From Jaltomata sinuosa (taxonomy: Eukaryota; Streptophyta; Magnoliopsida; Solanales; Solanaceae), in NCBI GenBank assembly GCA_003996215.1, contig QJPP01001946.1, positions 372,001 to 436,000 of the forward strand: a DNA stretch of 64,000 bases. Direction: 5' to 3'. Below are positions 22,040-33,490 of the stretch, one piece after another; the first letter of the stretch is position 1, and the number at the start of each line of letters is the position of its first letter. A model generated the notes under the pieces. That model saw only the letters and a list, made by a program, of their open reading frames with translations. It searched no databases and was not told the DNA's origin. The translations under genes were made by a program, and so were the position numbers.

Positions 22040-22549
22040 GAGAGTTTGACCTTAATTTAATGAGGTCAAAAGTGTGAGGATTGCAGATTTAAATGGGAAA
22101 GGGAACTGGGTCGGGTTGGGTCAGCATGTTTTTGTAAAAAAAAATTGACCTGTTGATCAACCCAGGCAATAGGCAATAACGATGGCCCATAGGGCACGCA
22201 ACATCCTATCCCTTGTTGTACTTACCTGGACGTTTATCAACCCATTCCCATGCATGTTAGGGTTGTAATGGTTCATCATGTATGGTCGTGGCAGCTAGTG
22301 AGCCTTAGAATCCTATGGGAGATAACGATCGGAGTGCAATGGGACATGCAATATGCGATGGCCCATGGCTCCACACTATCAGTACCTTTCAATGGCCCTC
22401 TCTTTGAGCTTCCTGTTGCACGCGCAATTTCCATGCGATGTGGGACCTATGACGGCCCGTCAGAAATGCCTGTGGAATTATTTTTATTCAAAATTCACCC
22501 TTATTAAGTTATATTAGCTCTTGTACACTTGAACAAATGTTAGTCCATA
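22040..22549 (-). other. A2 post-pol spacer
   Basis: It is non-coding. The stretch 22180-22480 has iterated words such as CGATGGCCC, ATGGCCCAT and GACGGCCCGTC, in the same position as the word-rich spacer of A1 but with a different vocabulary. No gene is supported. Confidence 0.6.
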
Positions 22550-22690
22550 GGTTTGTCTCCTATGCAGCACCTGATTTAACATCACAGCACGACATAAGTC
22601 ACTTAACTACTCAGACTTCATCAAGCTTTGTTCATGGGTTATCTCCTATGCAGCGCCTTATTTAATGTCTCGGCACGATGCAGGATCCAT
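22550..22690 (-). repeat. Athila post-ORF block, copies D and E in tandem
   Basis: Two copies (22550-22596 and 22636-22685) of the (G)TCTCCTATGCAGC.CCT.ATTTAA block lie just after the A2 pol end. They have the same ACTCAGACTTCATCAA(G) tail as in A1. Confidence 0.72.
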
Positions 22691-22753
22691 GGTTACTCAG
22701 ACTTCACCAAGATCCCAAACTTCAACCACCTTGATTTCTTCAGCATTTCCCAA

Positions 22754-23988
22754 CTAGGCTTTGACACGCTGACCATTGGCATTGAAAGTCTTGTCATCAT
22801 GGTTCTCAACCTCTATTGCACCATGTGGCGATACTTTCACCACTTGAAATGGCCCCATCCACTTAGGCTTTATCTTGTAAGTAAACAAGTGAAGCTTTGA
22901 GTTATAGAGTATAATTAAATCGCCCAACTGAAAGTCTCTCTTTTCAATCTTCCGCTCATGGTACATCTTCATCTTTTCCTTGTATAGTGCTGAACTTTCA
23001 TGAGCATTGAGACGAAACTCATCCAATTCATTTAACTGCCTTATCTACTTATCGGATGCGGCATACTAGTCCAAATTCAGCTTCTTGAGTTCCCACATGA
23101 CCTTGTGCTCAAGATCCATCATTAGATGACAGGACTTTCCAAACATAAGCTTATATGGAAACATTCCTATAGGGGTCTTGTAAGTTGTCCAATACACCCA
23201 CAGGGCATCATTAAGCTTCCTAGACCAATCGGTTCTATGCAGATTCACTATATTTGCAAAGATTGTATTTATCTTACGAATAGAGACCTCCACTTGTCCA
23301 CTCATCTATTGATGATAAGGTGTCACCATATTATGTTTCACCCGATATTTCTCAAGTACAGGCCAAAATAGCCTATAGCAAAAATGAGAACCTCAATCAC
23401 TGATAATTTCCCGCGGTGTACCATATCTTGAGAAAATATTCCACTTCAGAAATGTTGTGACACTCTTGCCTTTGTTGTTAAGAAGCGCAAATGCCTCCAC
23501 CCTTTTTGATACATAGTCAACAACAACAAAATATACTTCATCCCATTTGAACTCACAAAAGGACCCTTAAAATTGATACCCCACTTATCAAACACTTTGA
23601 TCACAAGGATAGGAGTGAGAGAAAGCTCATGCTTCTTTGATATACCCCCTTCCCTTTGGCATTGATTGCAGGCCTTGGTATTGTCATGAGCATCCTTATG
23701 GAGGGTAGTCCAATAGTAGCCGCATTGCAGAATTTTGTAGGATGTCCGGACGCAACCATGATGTCCCCCTACAGGAGATAAGTGGCACGCCTCAAGAATA
23801 TCTTCCATCTCTGCTTCAGCTATGCATCTATGAATCATTGTATCACCATATACACTGAAAAAATACGGCTCCTCCCAGAAAAACTTCTTGACATCATATA
23901 TGAACTTCCTTTGTTGAAGGACGGTCAAATCAAGAGGGACTAAATCACTTGCTAAATAGTTAGGAAAGTTTGCATACCATGGGATCAA
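22754..23988 (-). pseudogene. A2 integrase and tail
   Basis: The zinc module (GGHHGCVRTSYKIL, CNQCQ) is clear. The first catalytic Asp is replaced (WGINFKGPF; A1 has WGID). The Glu is kept (GQVEVSIRK, about 23300). The Athila tail (MDEFRLNAHESSALYKEKMKMYHERKI...) ends near 22754. At least two frame changes occur between 23446 and 23305. Confidence 0.85.
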
Positions 23989-24059
23989 ATCTTAGGAAGC
24001 AGCCAATAGCTGCTCATCTGGGAAAGCATCATCAATCACTAGATCATCTTTCATCATCG

Positions 24060-24480
24060 CCTCATCTTCCAGTTGAGACAAGTGATCAGCTACCTGATTT
24101 TCAGTACACTTCCAATCTTCGACTTCAAAATCAAATTCTTATAATAGAAGCACCCACCGAATCAACCTAGGTTTTGCATCTTTCTTTGTGAAAAGGTACC
24201 TGAGAGTTGCTTGTTTTGTGTGCACAATCACCTTGGTGCCAAGCCAATAAGTTCTAAACATTTCAAATGCAAACACCATAGCTAGAAGCTCCTGTTCTTT
24301 CACAGTGTAGTTCTTCTGAGCGACATTCAGTTCTTTGCTAGCATACTAAATCGGATGAATGATATTTTCTCATCTCTGACCTAGGACTGATCCTAGCGCT
24401 ACTCCAATTGTATCACACATCACTTCGGATGGTCGGGACCAATCAAGTGAAATAATGATGGGGGATTAGATCAACTATAA
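24060..24480 (-). pseudogene. A2 RNase H remnant
   Basis: Reading the minus strand, fragments equivalent to the A1 RNase H are visible (KKDAKPRLIRWV-like near 24185-24150, EFDFEVED-like near 24140-24115). They are in several frames and there is no continuous ORF. Confidence 0.7.
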
Positions 24481-24579
24481 ATTTAAGCACTTAAATGCCT
24501 TTAAACACGCATCATGAAACACAAATTTCACATCCTTCTCTAACAGTTTGCACAAAGGGTTTACAAATTTCGAGTAGTT

Positions 24580-25640
24580 CTTTATGAACCTGCAATAGAA
24601 TCTAGCATGCCCTAAAATACTTTAAATGCCCTTCACTCATACTGGAGGAGGTAGTTTTTCAATCACCTCAATCTTTGCCTTGTCAACCGCAATACCCTTC
24701 TTTGAAATATGGTTACCTAGTACAATACCTTCCTTTAACATAGAGTGGCAGTTTTCCCAGTTCAACACTAAATGGCACTCTTTTCACTTTTGCAACACAC
24801 AACTCAAGTGGGCTAAACAATCATTAAATGAATCACCCAAAACAGAGAAGTCATCCATGAGCACATCAATATTGTCATCCACCAAATCAGAGAAGATCGA
24901 CATCATACATCACTGAAAAGTTGCTGGTGCATTACACAATTTGAATGGAATCCTCTTGAACGCAAGGTCCCATATAGGCAGGTGAATGTGGTCATCTCTT
25001 GGTCATCAGGAGAAACCAAAATCATATTGTATCCTTAATAACCATCAAGAAAGAAATATCATACCCTACTAGCAAGACGGTGTAACATCTGATCCATAAA
25101 TTGTATTGGAAACGGGTCTTTCTCAGTCCATACATTCAGCTTCTTGTAGTCCATGCATACCCACCATCCTGTGACTGGCCTCATTAGGATAAACTCATTC
25201 TAAGTATTTAGAACAACAGTGATCCCACCCTTCTAAGGCACACAGTGAACAAGGCTCACCCACTTGCTCTCTGCAATCGAATAAACCACGCCTACATCAA
25301 ACAACTTGATAATCTCTTTCTTGACCACTTCTTGCATATGTTGATTCAATCTTTGTTGATGATCAATACTTGGGATAAAATTTGGCTCAAGCTGAATTTT
25401 GTGCGTGCATATGCCAGGTAGGATTCTGATGATTTCAGCAATGGACCAACCAATGACCCTCTTGAACTTTTTCAACACAGATACAAGAGCCCCAACTTGC
25501 CCTTCACCTAAGTCAGCAATAATAATAACAGTCAATGTGTTGTTGGCTCCCAAGAAAACATATGGCAAGTGTGATAGAAGCACTTTGAGCTCCAAGACCA
25601 GAATTTCCTCAATAGATGGTCTTACTGGTGGGGTTACTCA
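24580..25640 (-). pseudogene. A2 reverse transcriptase and connector
   Basis: The connector MELKVLLSHLPYVFLGANNTL and the RT N-terminus (NQHMQEVVKKEIIKLFDVGVVYSIAESKWVS) form one ORF at 25595-25233. Farther down, MDDFSVLGDSFND (about 24875-24835) holds the catalytic Asp pair. The middle is fragmented. Same order and spacing as A1. Confidence 0.8.
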
Positions 25641-25699
25641 ATTCATCAAGTCTAGATCGAGCTTTTTTGGGCATATGAGTAAGACCACATACCAGCAAG

Positions 25700-26440
25700 T
25701 GCTATTTATCAATATCTTCTCCATCAATATTTATGATCACAGCTGCAAATGCTTCAATACCAAGTTGTTCCTCAACCGTTACTAAAGGCTGCTCCTCATC
25801 AACAATATCAATTACTAAGACTACCCTCATGTCATCATGGTACTTCATTGATTGGCACAGTTTGAAAGATACTTCCTCATCATTCAGCCTAAACTTCATC
25901 TGACTTGTCTCTAAGTCAACTAAAGCACATTTCGTTGCAAGGAATAGTTACCCCAAGATGAAGAGGACCTCAAAATCTACCTCACAATCTAAAATCACAA
26001 AATCCGCTGGAAAGATAAAAGATTCCACTTTTATAAGCATATCATACAGGATACCTACTAGCATCTTCATGGTGCAATCTGCCATCAATAGCTGCATTGT
26101 CATTGATGTGGGGGCTCCCAAGCCCAATTATTTGAAAACTGCCAATGGCATAAGGTTAATGCTTTAACCCAGATCACATAACGCCTTGGAAAAAAGAGTG
26201 CTTCTATGGTGCATCTAATAGTGAATGCTCCCAGATCTTTCCTTTTCTGAACAAGTGCACTGGAAATAGTTGCACTATAATCATGTAAATTGTCAGTAGG
26301 CTCAAAATTTATAGGTCACCAAGTCCTTAATGAGATTTGCATATCCAGGCATCTGTTCCAGTGCTTCAACCAAGGGGATATTGACCGAAAGCTGCTTTAA
26401 TAAAGAGATGAATTTTCTATATATTCCTTTTTGGACTTCT
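25700..26440 (-). pseudogene. A2 protease region
   Basis: The protease C-terminal segment MKFRLNDEEVSFKLCQSMKYHDDMRVVLVIDIVDEEQ is at 25899-25702. The active-site region near 26150-26190 is too decayed to read DLGAS in one frame. It is assigned by alignment with A1 10092-10682. Confidence 0.7.
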
Positions 26441-28261
26441 TGGCTATTCTCTATGGCAAAGGTGGAGGAGGTCGAGGCATAGGCTTTAGAACTTTGTGGA
26501 CCTCATCTTCCTTTCCTTTGGTAGCAACTGGATCCTTTTCACTTTGGCTCTCATCACAACTCTTTACTTCAGACTCAACAACATAATTTTAGCTTTATTT
26601 TTCTCAGGAACAACCACTTCTTCCACAACTATAGGGACAAGAGGATCTATAATCTTCTTTCAAGTTCGAGTAGTCACCGCCATGCAATGCCTATCATTTT
26701 TTAGATTCTAGGTTGTGTTACTAGGAAGTGTACCTTTCTGTCGCTGGTTTAAAGCAGTAAACATTTGACCCAATTTTTGCTAAATTGACTTAATGGCGGT
26801 AGCATATGACTCCACTTTCTGATTTATGTCTGATATATCAGCTTGAATTTCTTTTAAATTGTCATCACTTGCCTCTACCTTCTTCATCACCCTAACCAAC
26901 ATGCCTTCCATCTTGTATAAGTTGGGGGGCCCTTCATGATTTCTAACCCTCCTTTTTGTTCCAATGACCCTCTCTATCTCTATACCCCGATCGATTGTTT
27001 TTTTTGTCTCTATCTTTGTTCTGACATTGATTTCTTTGACCCCACCAAGTGTCCTGGTTGGACCCTTGTCCATTGGCCATGAAACTCGCAACCTGATTAT
27101 TCAGAAAGTTGGCCTCTTCATCATCTCCAGTTTTTTCCTGCCCTGGTGCTTTACTTTAGGAACCTACAGTGTTCACCTTCTTAGTTGCGATATTAAAGAT
27201 ATGTTTTGCAATAAGATCAATGCTCATTTTCAATCCTGGAACCTCTTGGCTAAGTTCCTACAATTGTTGCTGGTCTATGGACTTTTCAATAGCATAAGTT
27301 CCAACTAGAACTTTGGAATCCCTCGTGTTCCATGCCATGTTTATCTTTGTGACTCTATTTAGTATCTCAGAAGTGGCTTCATATGTATTCTCCATGAATG
27401 CATTCCCAGTGACTATGTCAGCTACTGCCTTAGTGTTAGCATTCAATGCCTTGTAGAACATCTCCATTAAAGTCTCTCTCGGGATCATATAGTGTGGTAC
27501 CTGTTTCGGCTTCTTATTTAACCTAAGCTATGTTTCATACAGTGCTTTGGTGTTCAACTCTTTGAAATTATATATCTCATGCTTGAGCTGCAACATCTTT
27601 GATGGAGGGAAGAATCTTTCCATGAATAGACTTTTCAGATCTTACCATGTGGTGATTGAATTACCAGGAAGCTCAACCAACCGTACTACTGCTTCCCCAG
27701 TCAAAGTGAATGGAAATTACCACAATCTAATAACATCTTGGCATACCCCTAGTAGCTTATAAGTCTTGAAAATCCCAACAAAGTTCATCAAGTACAAATT
27801 TCCATCATCAGTGGATTTGCTATCAAATAAACCATTCAAAATCAATAACTGGATCATGGTGTTGGTAATATCGAACTTTGTACCATTGGGCAGTGGTGGC
27901 AACACTATATCACCCTTTGTTCCTGCATCATCAAGATCTGCATCCTCTTCATCGAGATCATAATGAGGGAGATTTTAGGGTTAGAACTATTGTTTACCAC
28001 TAATCCCTCTTTGTCTAGCAAGATCTTGGTTCACATTATGTCAGGCTGCCTCGTCCCTTGCAGCTTGAGCATTTAGTGTGGCTTAATAAGCAGTGTATTA
28101 CCTTTCTTGCTCAGCTTCAACATTTTGTTGAGCAAGTGCTTTTGCGTCTTGAGCATCTTGAGCAGCCTGTGCTACTTGTGAATCTCGTATCCTTTGCTGC
28201 TCTGTAGTGTGTGCTCTTGCTGCGATCTGCTCTGTGTCTTAACAACCCTGTCCTTAACCAT
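26441..28261 (-). pseudogene. A2 Gag
   Basis: The start is the ATG at 28261-28259, matching A1. Conserved pieces are LPPLPNGTKFDITNTMIQLL (27905-27840), LMEMFYKALNANTKAVADIV (27470-27410) and the coiled-coil-like KVESYATAIKSI segment (26840-26780). It is heavily frameshifted. The leader 28262-28442 is short, as in A1. Confidence 0.75.
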
Positions 28262-28442
28262 GTTTCTCAGTGTGCACTGTAATTCAAGATCAAAGGGAAT
28301 CAGGGGATTGCCTTGACTCCGTGTACTTGGCATGCACAAGTGTGCAACCTAAGAGAACAAAACTAAAAACAACAAAAAAGTAAATTAACAAATAAGGATT
28401 ATTAGTAAAATAAACACAATCACTCTTAATCTTAAACCGTAT

Positions 28443-28461
28443 TCCCCGGCAATGGCTCCAA
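28443..28461 (-). promoter_or_regulatory. A2 primer-binding site (tRNA-Asp-like)
   Basis: The minus strand reads TGGAGCCATTGCCGGGGA, two bases from the Athila PBS consensus. The LTR starts at 28466. Confidence 0.85.
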
Positions 28462-28465
28462 AATT

Positions 28466-28726
28466 TGATACAACCAAGTTATACCTCCAAAAATAACTAT
28501 AAAGTGATCATTGTTCAACTATAGAATCTAACCCAGGATAGGGTTTATCCCACAGGGAATATGGTAGGACTTAGGTCAACTATGATTATTTGCGCTCTTA
28601 GCCATTTATTTCCCTAATGGGGGGTTTTAATGTAACAAATAATGTTTGTAAAAAAGAGTTTAATAAGTAACATAGTAACAGTTTCAATTGTTGTAGTCAA
28701 TGAGAGAATTGACTAAGGTAATGCTC
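28466..28726 (-). repeat. A2 5' LTR, truncated
   Basis: It begins TGATACAACC and aligns with the first 270 bases of the A1 LTR (shared GGGAATATGGTAGG, CTTAGCCATTTATTTCC). The alignment stops near 28726, where T2 leader sequence begins; more than 1.3 kb of the LTR is missing. Confidence 0.8.
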
Positions 28727-28819
28727 AGGATAACTTCCCTTCTTTGTATTTCATATAGTGCCAAAGAGTGTGAAATCTATTTAACCTCTTTCTAACTCAT
28801 GCTCTATGCATTATAGAAA

Positions 28820-29584
28820 ATACCTCCCAAAAGAGCCAATGGAAGGAGAAATGGCAATGGAAACGGGAATCAGCAAGCACCACCAATTCTGATAAACCCT
28901 TTGAACGAACATATTATTCATGCTTAGTTCAGAGTTGCTTTCCATATGCTAGCTCAGGCCATGACTGCTTAGGTGAACCGCAGCCTTTGGCACCAGTTAA
29001 CCATCAATTTAGCATAGTAGCAGCTAGAGTCTTAGACTTCACTTGGATGAATCCTCCAGAGTTCCATGGCTCGAAAGCTGAGGAGGATCCACAGGAATTC
29101 CTTTATGACATCCAGAAGGTTACATAAATTATGGGTGTCACCCTGTTTGAGAGTGCAGACTTAGCTGCTTATCAGTAGAAAGGAGTGGCGTATATCTGGT
29201 ACTAGTACTTGAAAGAAGTTAGGGGTATAGATGTAGGCCCAGTAGATTGTGATCAATTTATGACTGCTTTTCTGAATAGGTTCTTCCCACTTGAACTCAG
29301 GGAAGCCAAGGTCTCAGAGTTCATCAATTTGAGGCATGACATGAGTGTGAAGGAGTATTCCTTAAGTTTACTCAGCTTTCAAACTATGCTCTGGCAATGG
29401 TAGCTAACTCCAGGGCCCATATGTGTAAGTTTGTGTTAGGCATTATTGATGATATGGTCAATGAGTGCAGGACTGCCATACTGGTGAAGGAGATGGATAT
29501 CTCTATGTTGATGACTCGTGCCCAACATATTGAGAAAATAAAAAATCAAGGAGAGGGAAGAGACAACAACAGGGATAGAACACA
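28820..29584 (+). pseudogene. T2 Gag, N-terminal part
   Basis: The usual ATG start reads ATA (28820). The capsid core is visible: EDPQEFLYDIQKV, VDCDQFMTAFLNRFFPLELREAKVSEFINLRHDMSVKEYSL, MCKFVLGIIDDM and VKEMDISMLMTRAQHIE. A stop lies near 29401. It ends at A3 after RDNNRDRT and continues at 35063. Confidence 0.83.
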
Positions 29585-30351
29585 TGTTTCACCCAAGTGC
29601 ACACGCAAGTGTACATGGTTTTACAAGTAATAAATTGGCTCTTGCGAGCCGAATATCGATCCCACAGGGATTTGGTGTTTAGCAGACGATCAAACTTAAT
29701 TGTTACTATTGAAGTTAAGCAAGTGTAGTTCATAACCTAAATGAGTTTGGGTTGTGCTTCTGTAAACTAAACACTAAAAATAACAATGATATGAAATTCG
29801 GAATGTAAACAATATATAGAGAGTTCCAGGGTTGAGGCATTTACTTCACATTTATGCATAAATATGGTTTCTAGCAAGTGTTGGTTCTTATCGTGATTGT
29901 TTATCTACGGGGTTGATATTACAACTAGGGAATGGTCATCCTCTAAAGGGTGAAGGGTCGCCCAATTTTTCTCTCTTCTCTTCGTGTACTTGTTCCTTGA
30001 TTCCCATTTATTGTGGCTTGTTAGTAGGCTTAATTTAGCTTCCATAGGTCCTCCAATGGTCTCATACATGAATTCATAACACACATTAGTACATTCAACA
30101 CAACAAAGCTCATCAAAGTACACTAGAATACGCATAGCCCAAGCTAGTAAAGCTAGTTTTCTCGTCTGAACTCTATTTGATCATTTTGACTATGGACTTA
30201 TTCCAAAAGCACCTTAAACACTTTAAACATGTACTTTAGAAACCAAATACTTATATACACACTATATACCTCAATATAACATCAAGTTATCCTCAAAACT
30301 AAGCTAAACGCGCATAGATAATGACACTTATGTGTATAAATACGCCTAAGA
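29585..30351 (-). repeat. A3 3' LTR with internal deletion
   Basis: It aligns with both ends of 33491-35062 but lacks about 800 bp after CATCCTCTAAA (29934-29947). The break falls at a short CCTC(T/C)AAAG homology, which suggests a slippage-type deletion. Confidence 0.85.
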
Positions 30352-31555
30352 TCACCACCCCACACTTAAAGCCTTATTCATCCTCGAAAAACTCTTTACA
30401 CTAATCACACTCAAGGAAGACTCCAACATCCCTATTGACACTAAGACACTCAAGCTAGAGCTATAACACCTACATGAATAGCAAGTTCTACATTCGGCAT
30501 GCCATATTACAACTAGAATCACATGAATACTACTTCAAGACTTCCTAGCCTCAAAAGTTGACTCTACTTAGTCAGCAAACTCATGCACCTTACTCAACAA
30601 AGAGATCATATAATTCGCCTATCTATCATCAAACATGCGCCCTCATAACAAGAGAACTCATATTCACTCACACAAATGCAAATTATCACAAAATGGGTGT
30701 AAGAATAAAATTTTACTCACTCTCACAAAGAATTCACATGTGACATAAGATGAACCATAAGCTTTACTTTGTGTAGTACTCCGCTATTATCAGAATGTCA
30801 AAGCTCAAGATCAAGTAGGACTTTAAGGATTGTAATGTAGGCTAAGGGACGGGTAGAAACTATTTGGTCAAGAATAGTGATTATCTTCCCTAAGAACTTT
30901 AATACATCATATTTTACATCAACCATCATCTCCAACCAACCTATTTTACACCATTATTATCTTCCCAACTTTCTTTTGTTTGGCCCCATGTTTTTAAGCT
31001 AGCTTACACATATTTAGTAGTGAGTGCTTGCTATCATCACATGATTCACTTCTTTTGATTAATTTTTCTTTTTTCTACATTACTCCCTACCATCAACATA
31101 TAAAACTTTTCAACACACCAAAAGTTATTTCCTTGGGGCTTTACTTCACTTTTTCCTTCTTCAATTTTACACTCCTTAAAATCTTGATTTCTCAACTAAA
31201 GCGATTAGAAGGTTTGGATCAAATTGTGGGCAATTGAAAGAAAAGGAATAATCTATATATGAGGTTGCCAAAGAATAGGCCAAAGTCTCAATAGGACTAG
31301 CTAAGGTCAAGCACAAGGGGTAGATAAGGAAAGTATAAAACATGGTTATCAAAGAAATTCCTATATCATCTCCTAAACTCAACATTCTTTATTTTTCTTT
31401 GCAAACAGATGGGGCAAGTTCTAGACACCAAAATGCAACATGGAATAAAAAAAACCTCACTTATATTTGGCACATGTTCAAATCAAGAAGGATACTTATA
31501 GACTCTTAACCAAGCAATTGCAAGAATTTAAATTTAAGCCAATATCGCACAAGAG
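30352..31555 (-). other. A3 3' non-coding region with G-rich tract and AGGA hairpin
   Basis: Next to the LTR the minus strand has AAGTGTGGGGTGGTGA, a good polypurine tract (30366-30351). TTCG-AGGA-TGAA (30388-30377) is a short hairpin with a G-U closing pair. The rest has no coding resemblance; ORFs at 30558-31385 are taken as chance. Confidence 0.7.
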
Positions 31556-33370
31556 TCAGACAATATCACTTTTACTAATTTGTATGGGGAGGGTGAAACT
31601 CCCTGGGTCCTTGAGTTTTTTGGGCATCTCGCTCATAACCATTGAACTGCACTCTTCAGTAGGTGCCACAGTCTCAATATCTATGAGCCTTCTCTTGTTC
31701 GCCACCACATCCTTCAAGTACTTAGCATACTTAGGAATTCCCTGAAAAACATCTAACAAAGGATGGTTAATGTGAATTTCTTTAAATGTGTCAAAGAACT
31801 TCTTAAAATAAGCATCATCTTTGGCTTTGATAAGCTTTTGAGGAAATGGTAGTGGTGGTCTATCTTGAGTCTGCTCAATTGGCTCTTTATTAGGGTACTC
31901 AGACTTTCCCTTTTTGTTAGCTTCTTTGGAGTCAACTTGCTTTTATGTCTACTTGGGAGTGATCAACTCTTTTTTGCGCCTCATGATTTTTCTTTGGGGG
32001 TGCATCAATCAAATCTCTTCCACTTGTCAAGGTTATTGCCATTGCTTGCTTTAAAGCTTCCGTGTCACTAGGAAAACCCCCTTGAGGTCTTGTGTTTTAT
32101 GCCTGAGCTAACTGACTCATATGTGTTTCTAAATTTTTTTGTGGTAATTGCTGATCTTTGATTTCCGCAACCATTTGTTCTTGGTTGGAAAAAATATTTT
32201 TCAAGTTCTCTTCTATACTGCTGGTCTAAGTGTTGCTCTAAATACCTTGTTGTTGTTACAACTGTTGTGGTTGAGCGTGATTAGTGCCCCAAGAGTAAGT
32301 GGGCTGACTCTGCTAGTTGCGATTATAGGCATTACAATAGGTTTGATTGCCTTTTTGTGCATTGCCCATAAAATTTACTGAATCCAGATTCTCTCCACAC
32401 AAGTCTGGCGGATGAACACTAACACCATATGTTTTACACCAAGTCTGAACCTGTTGAATAACATTCACTAGAGCCTGAGGTTGAGCCACACTTAACTTAT
32501 TAAACTGAGCCATCATGTGATTTTGAAAATAGGCCAACTGTGCTGCTAATGTTGTGACACTATCTACCTCAATCATACCTGCAGGCTTCTTCACCATGCT
32601 CCTGGACATATCACCATGCCACTCTGATTACCTTGTGCAATATGATTAAGGAGAGTATACAGCTTATCATACATTTTTCTAAAGCCTGACTACCTGCCGC
32701 TGAGTCTAGCAAAGTTTTTGTGTTATGATCAAGACTTTCAACAAAAGTGTGAGCTAATACCTCATTGGTTTGTTAGTGATGTGGGCAATAACTGAGAAGA
32801 GACATAAATCTCTCCCATGCATGATAGAGATTTTCATTTGGCTTCTACTCGAAACTTAGAATCTCGCTCCTCAACTTTGCAGTTTTGCCTGATGGAAAGA
32901 ATCTAATGAGGAACTTCTTTGCTAAGTCATCCCAAGTTGTGATCAAATTTGAAAATTCAGCCTTCACCTATTTCTTTGCTTCTCCCAAAAGTGAGAATGG
33001 AAAAATTGTGAGCTTCACGTAGTCTGTGGAGACTCCTGAAGGAATAAATGTATCACTTATCTCCAAAACGTTTTGAAGATAGACCTGGGGATCCTCATGT
33101 GACAAGCCTGTAAAGTTCAAATCTGCATCTTGCTGTCGGCTTCTGAATACATGAGGTCATATTAGTTGTGAGTGGGATTACCACTTCGTGTACTGTACTA
33201 CGGGCTTGTGGTTGTTCATCAGCCATGACTGCAGGAATAGTGTCAGCCTATTGGGCTTGCGAGATTGGGTAGAGAAGTGTTGCTTCTCTTCTTAATTGGT
33301 GCAAGCATCGCTCAGGTTCAGGATGTGGTTCAGCCAATTCCCTATCCCTTGCCAGCTTGCTCATGATTAG
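31556..33370 (-). pseudogene. A3 Gag and protease N-terminus
   Basis: Read on the minus strand from about 33366, the capsid domain (SEILSFE-like, LYHAWERF, HTFVESLD near 33000-32700) leads to VDSVTTLAAQLAYFQNHMMAQFN. A cysteine-bearing stretch (CKTYGVSVHPPDLC, about 32430-32390) follows, where the family's zinc-knuckle-like CxxCG...H....C lies; one Cys is replaced. The segment VFQGIPKYAKYLKDVVANKRR...KLKDPGSFTLP (31759-31560) is the protease connector, and homology stops before the DLGAS site. Many stops. Confidence 0.78.
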
Positions 33371-33466
33371 GATCTGTACTTGTGAATTTAATAGCGAAGA
33401 CCAAGTTGTTAGCATTTAGCAAAAAAAATAGTAAAACTAAAAATAAGAAGGTTGCTAATTTTCAAG

Positions 33467-33484
33467 TCCCCGACAACGGCGTAA
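33467..33484 (-). promoter_or_regulatory. A3 primer-binding site (tRNA-Asp-like)
   Basis: The minus strand reads ACGCCGTTGTCGGGGA beside the LTR, one base from the core of the Athila PBS. Confidence 0.85.
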
Positions 33485-33490
33485 AAAACT

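Larger units (their letters stand above)
22040..28726 (-). mobile_element. A2: Athila-type element, host of T1, 5'-truncated
   Basis: It is a minus-strand relative of A1 with the same gene order (gag 28261 down to tail 22754) and a tRNA-Asp-like primer site at 28443-28461. Only 261 bp of its 5' LTR remain before the join to T2. Its extra ORF and 3' LTR would lie left of the window, beyond T1. It is more decayed than A1: each protein is in many fragments. Confidence 0.87.
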
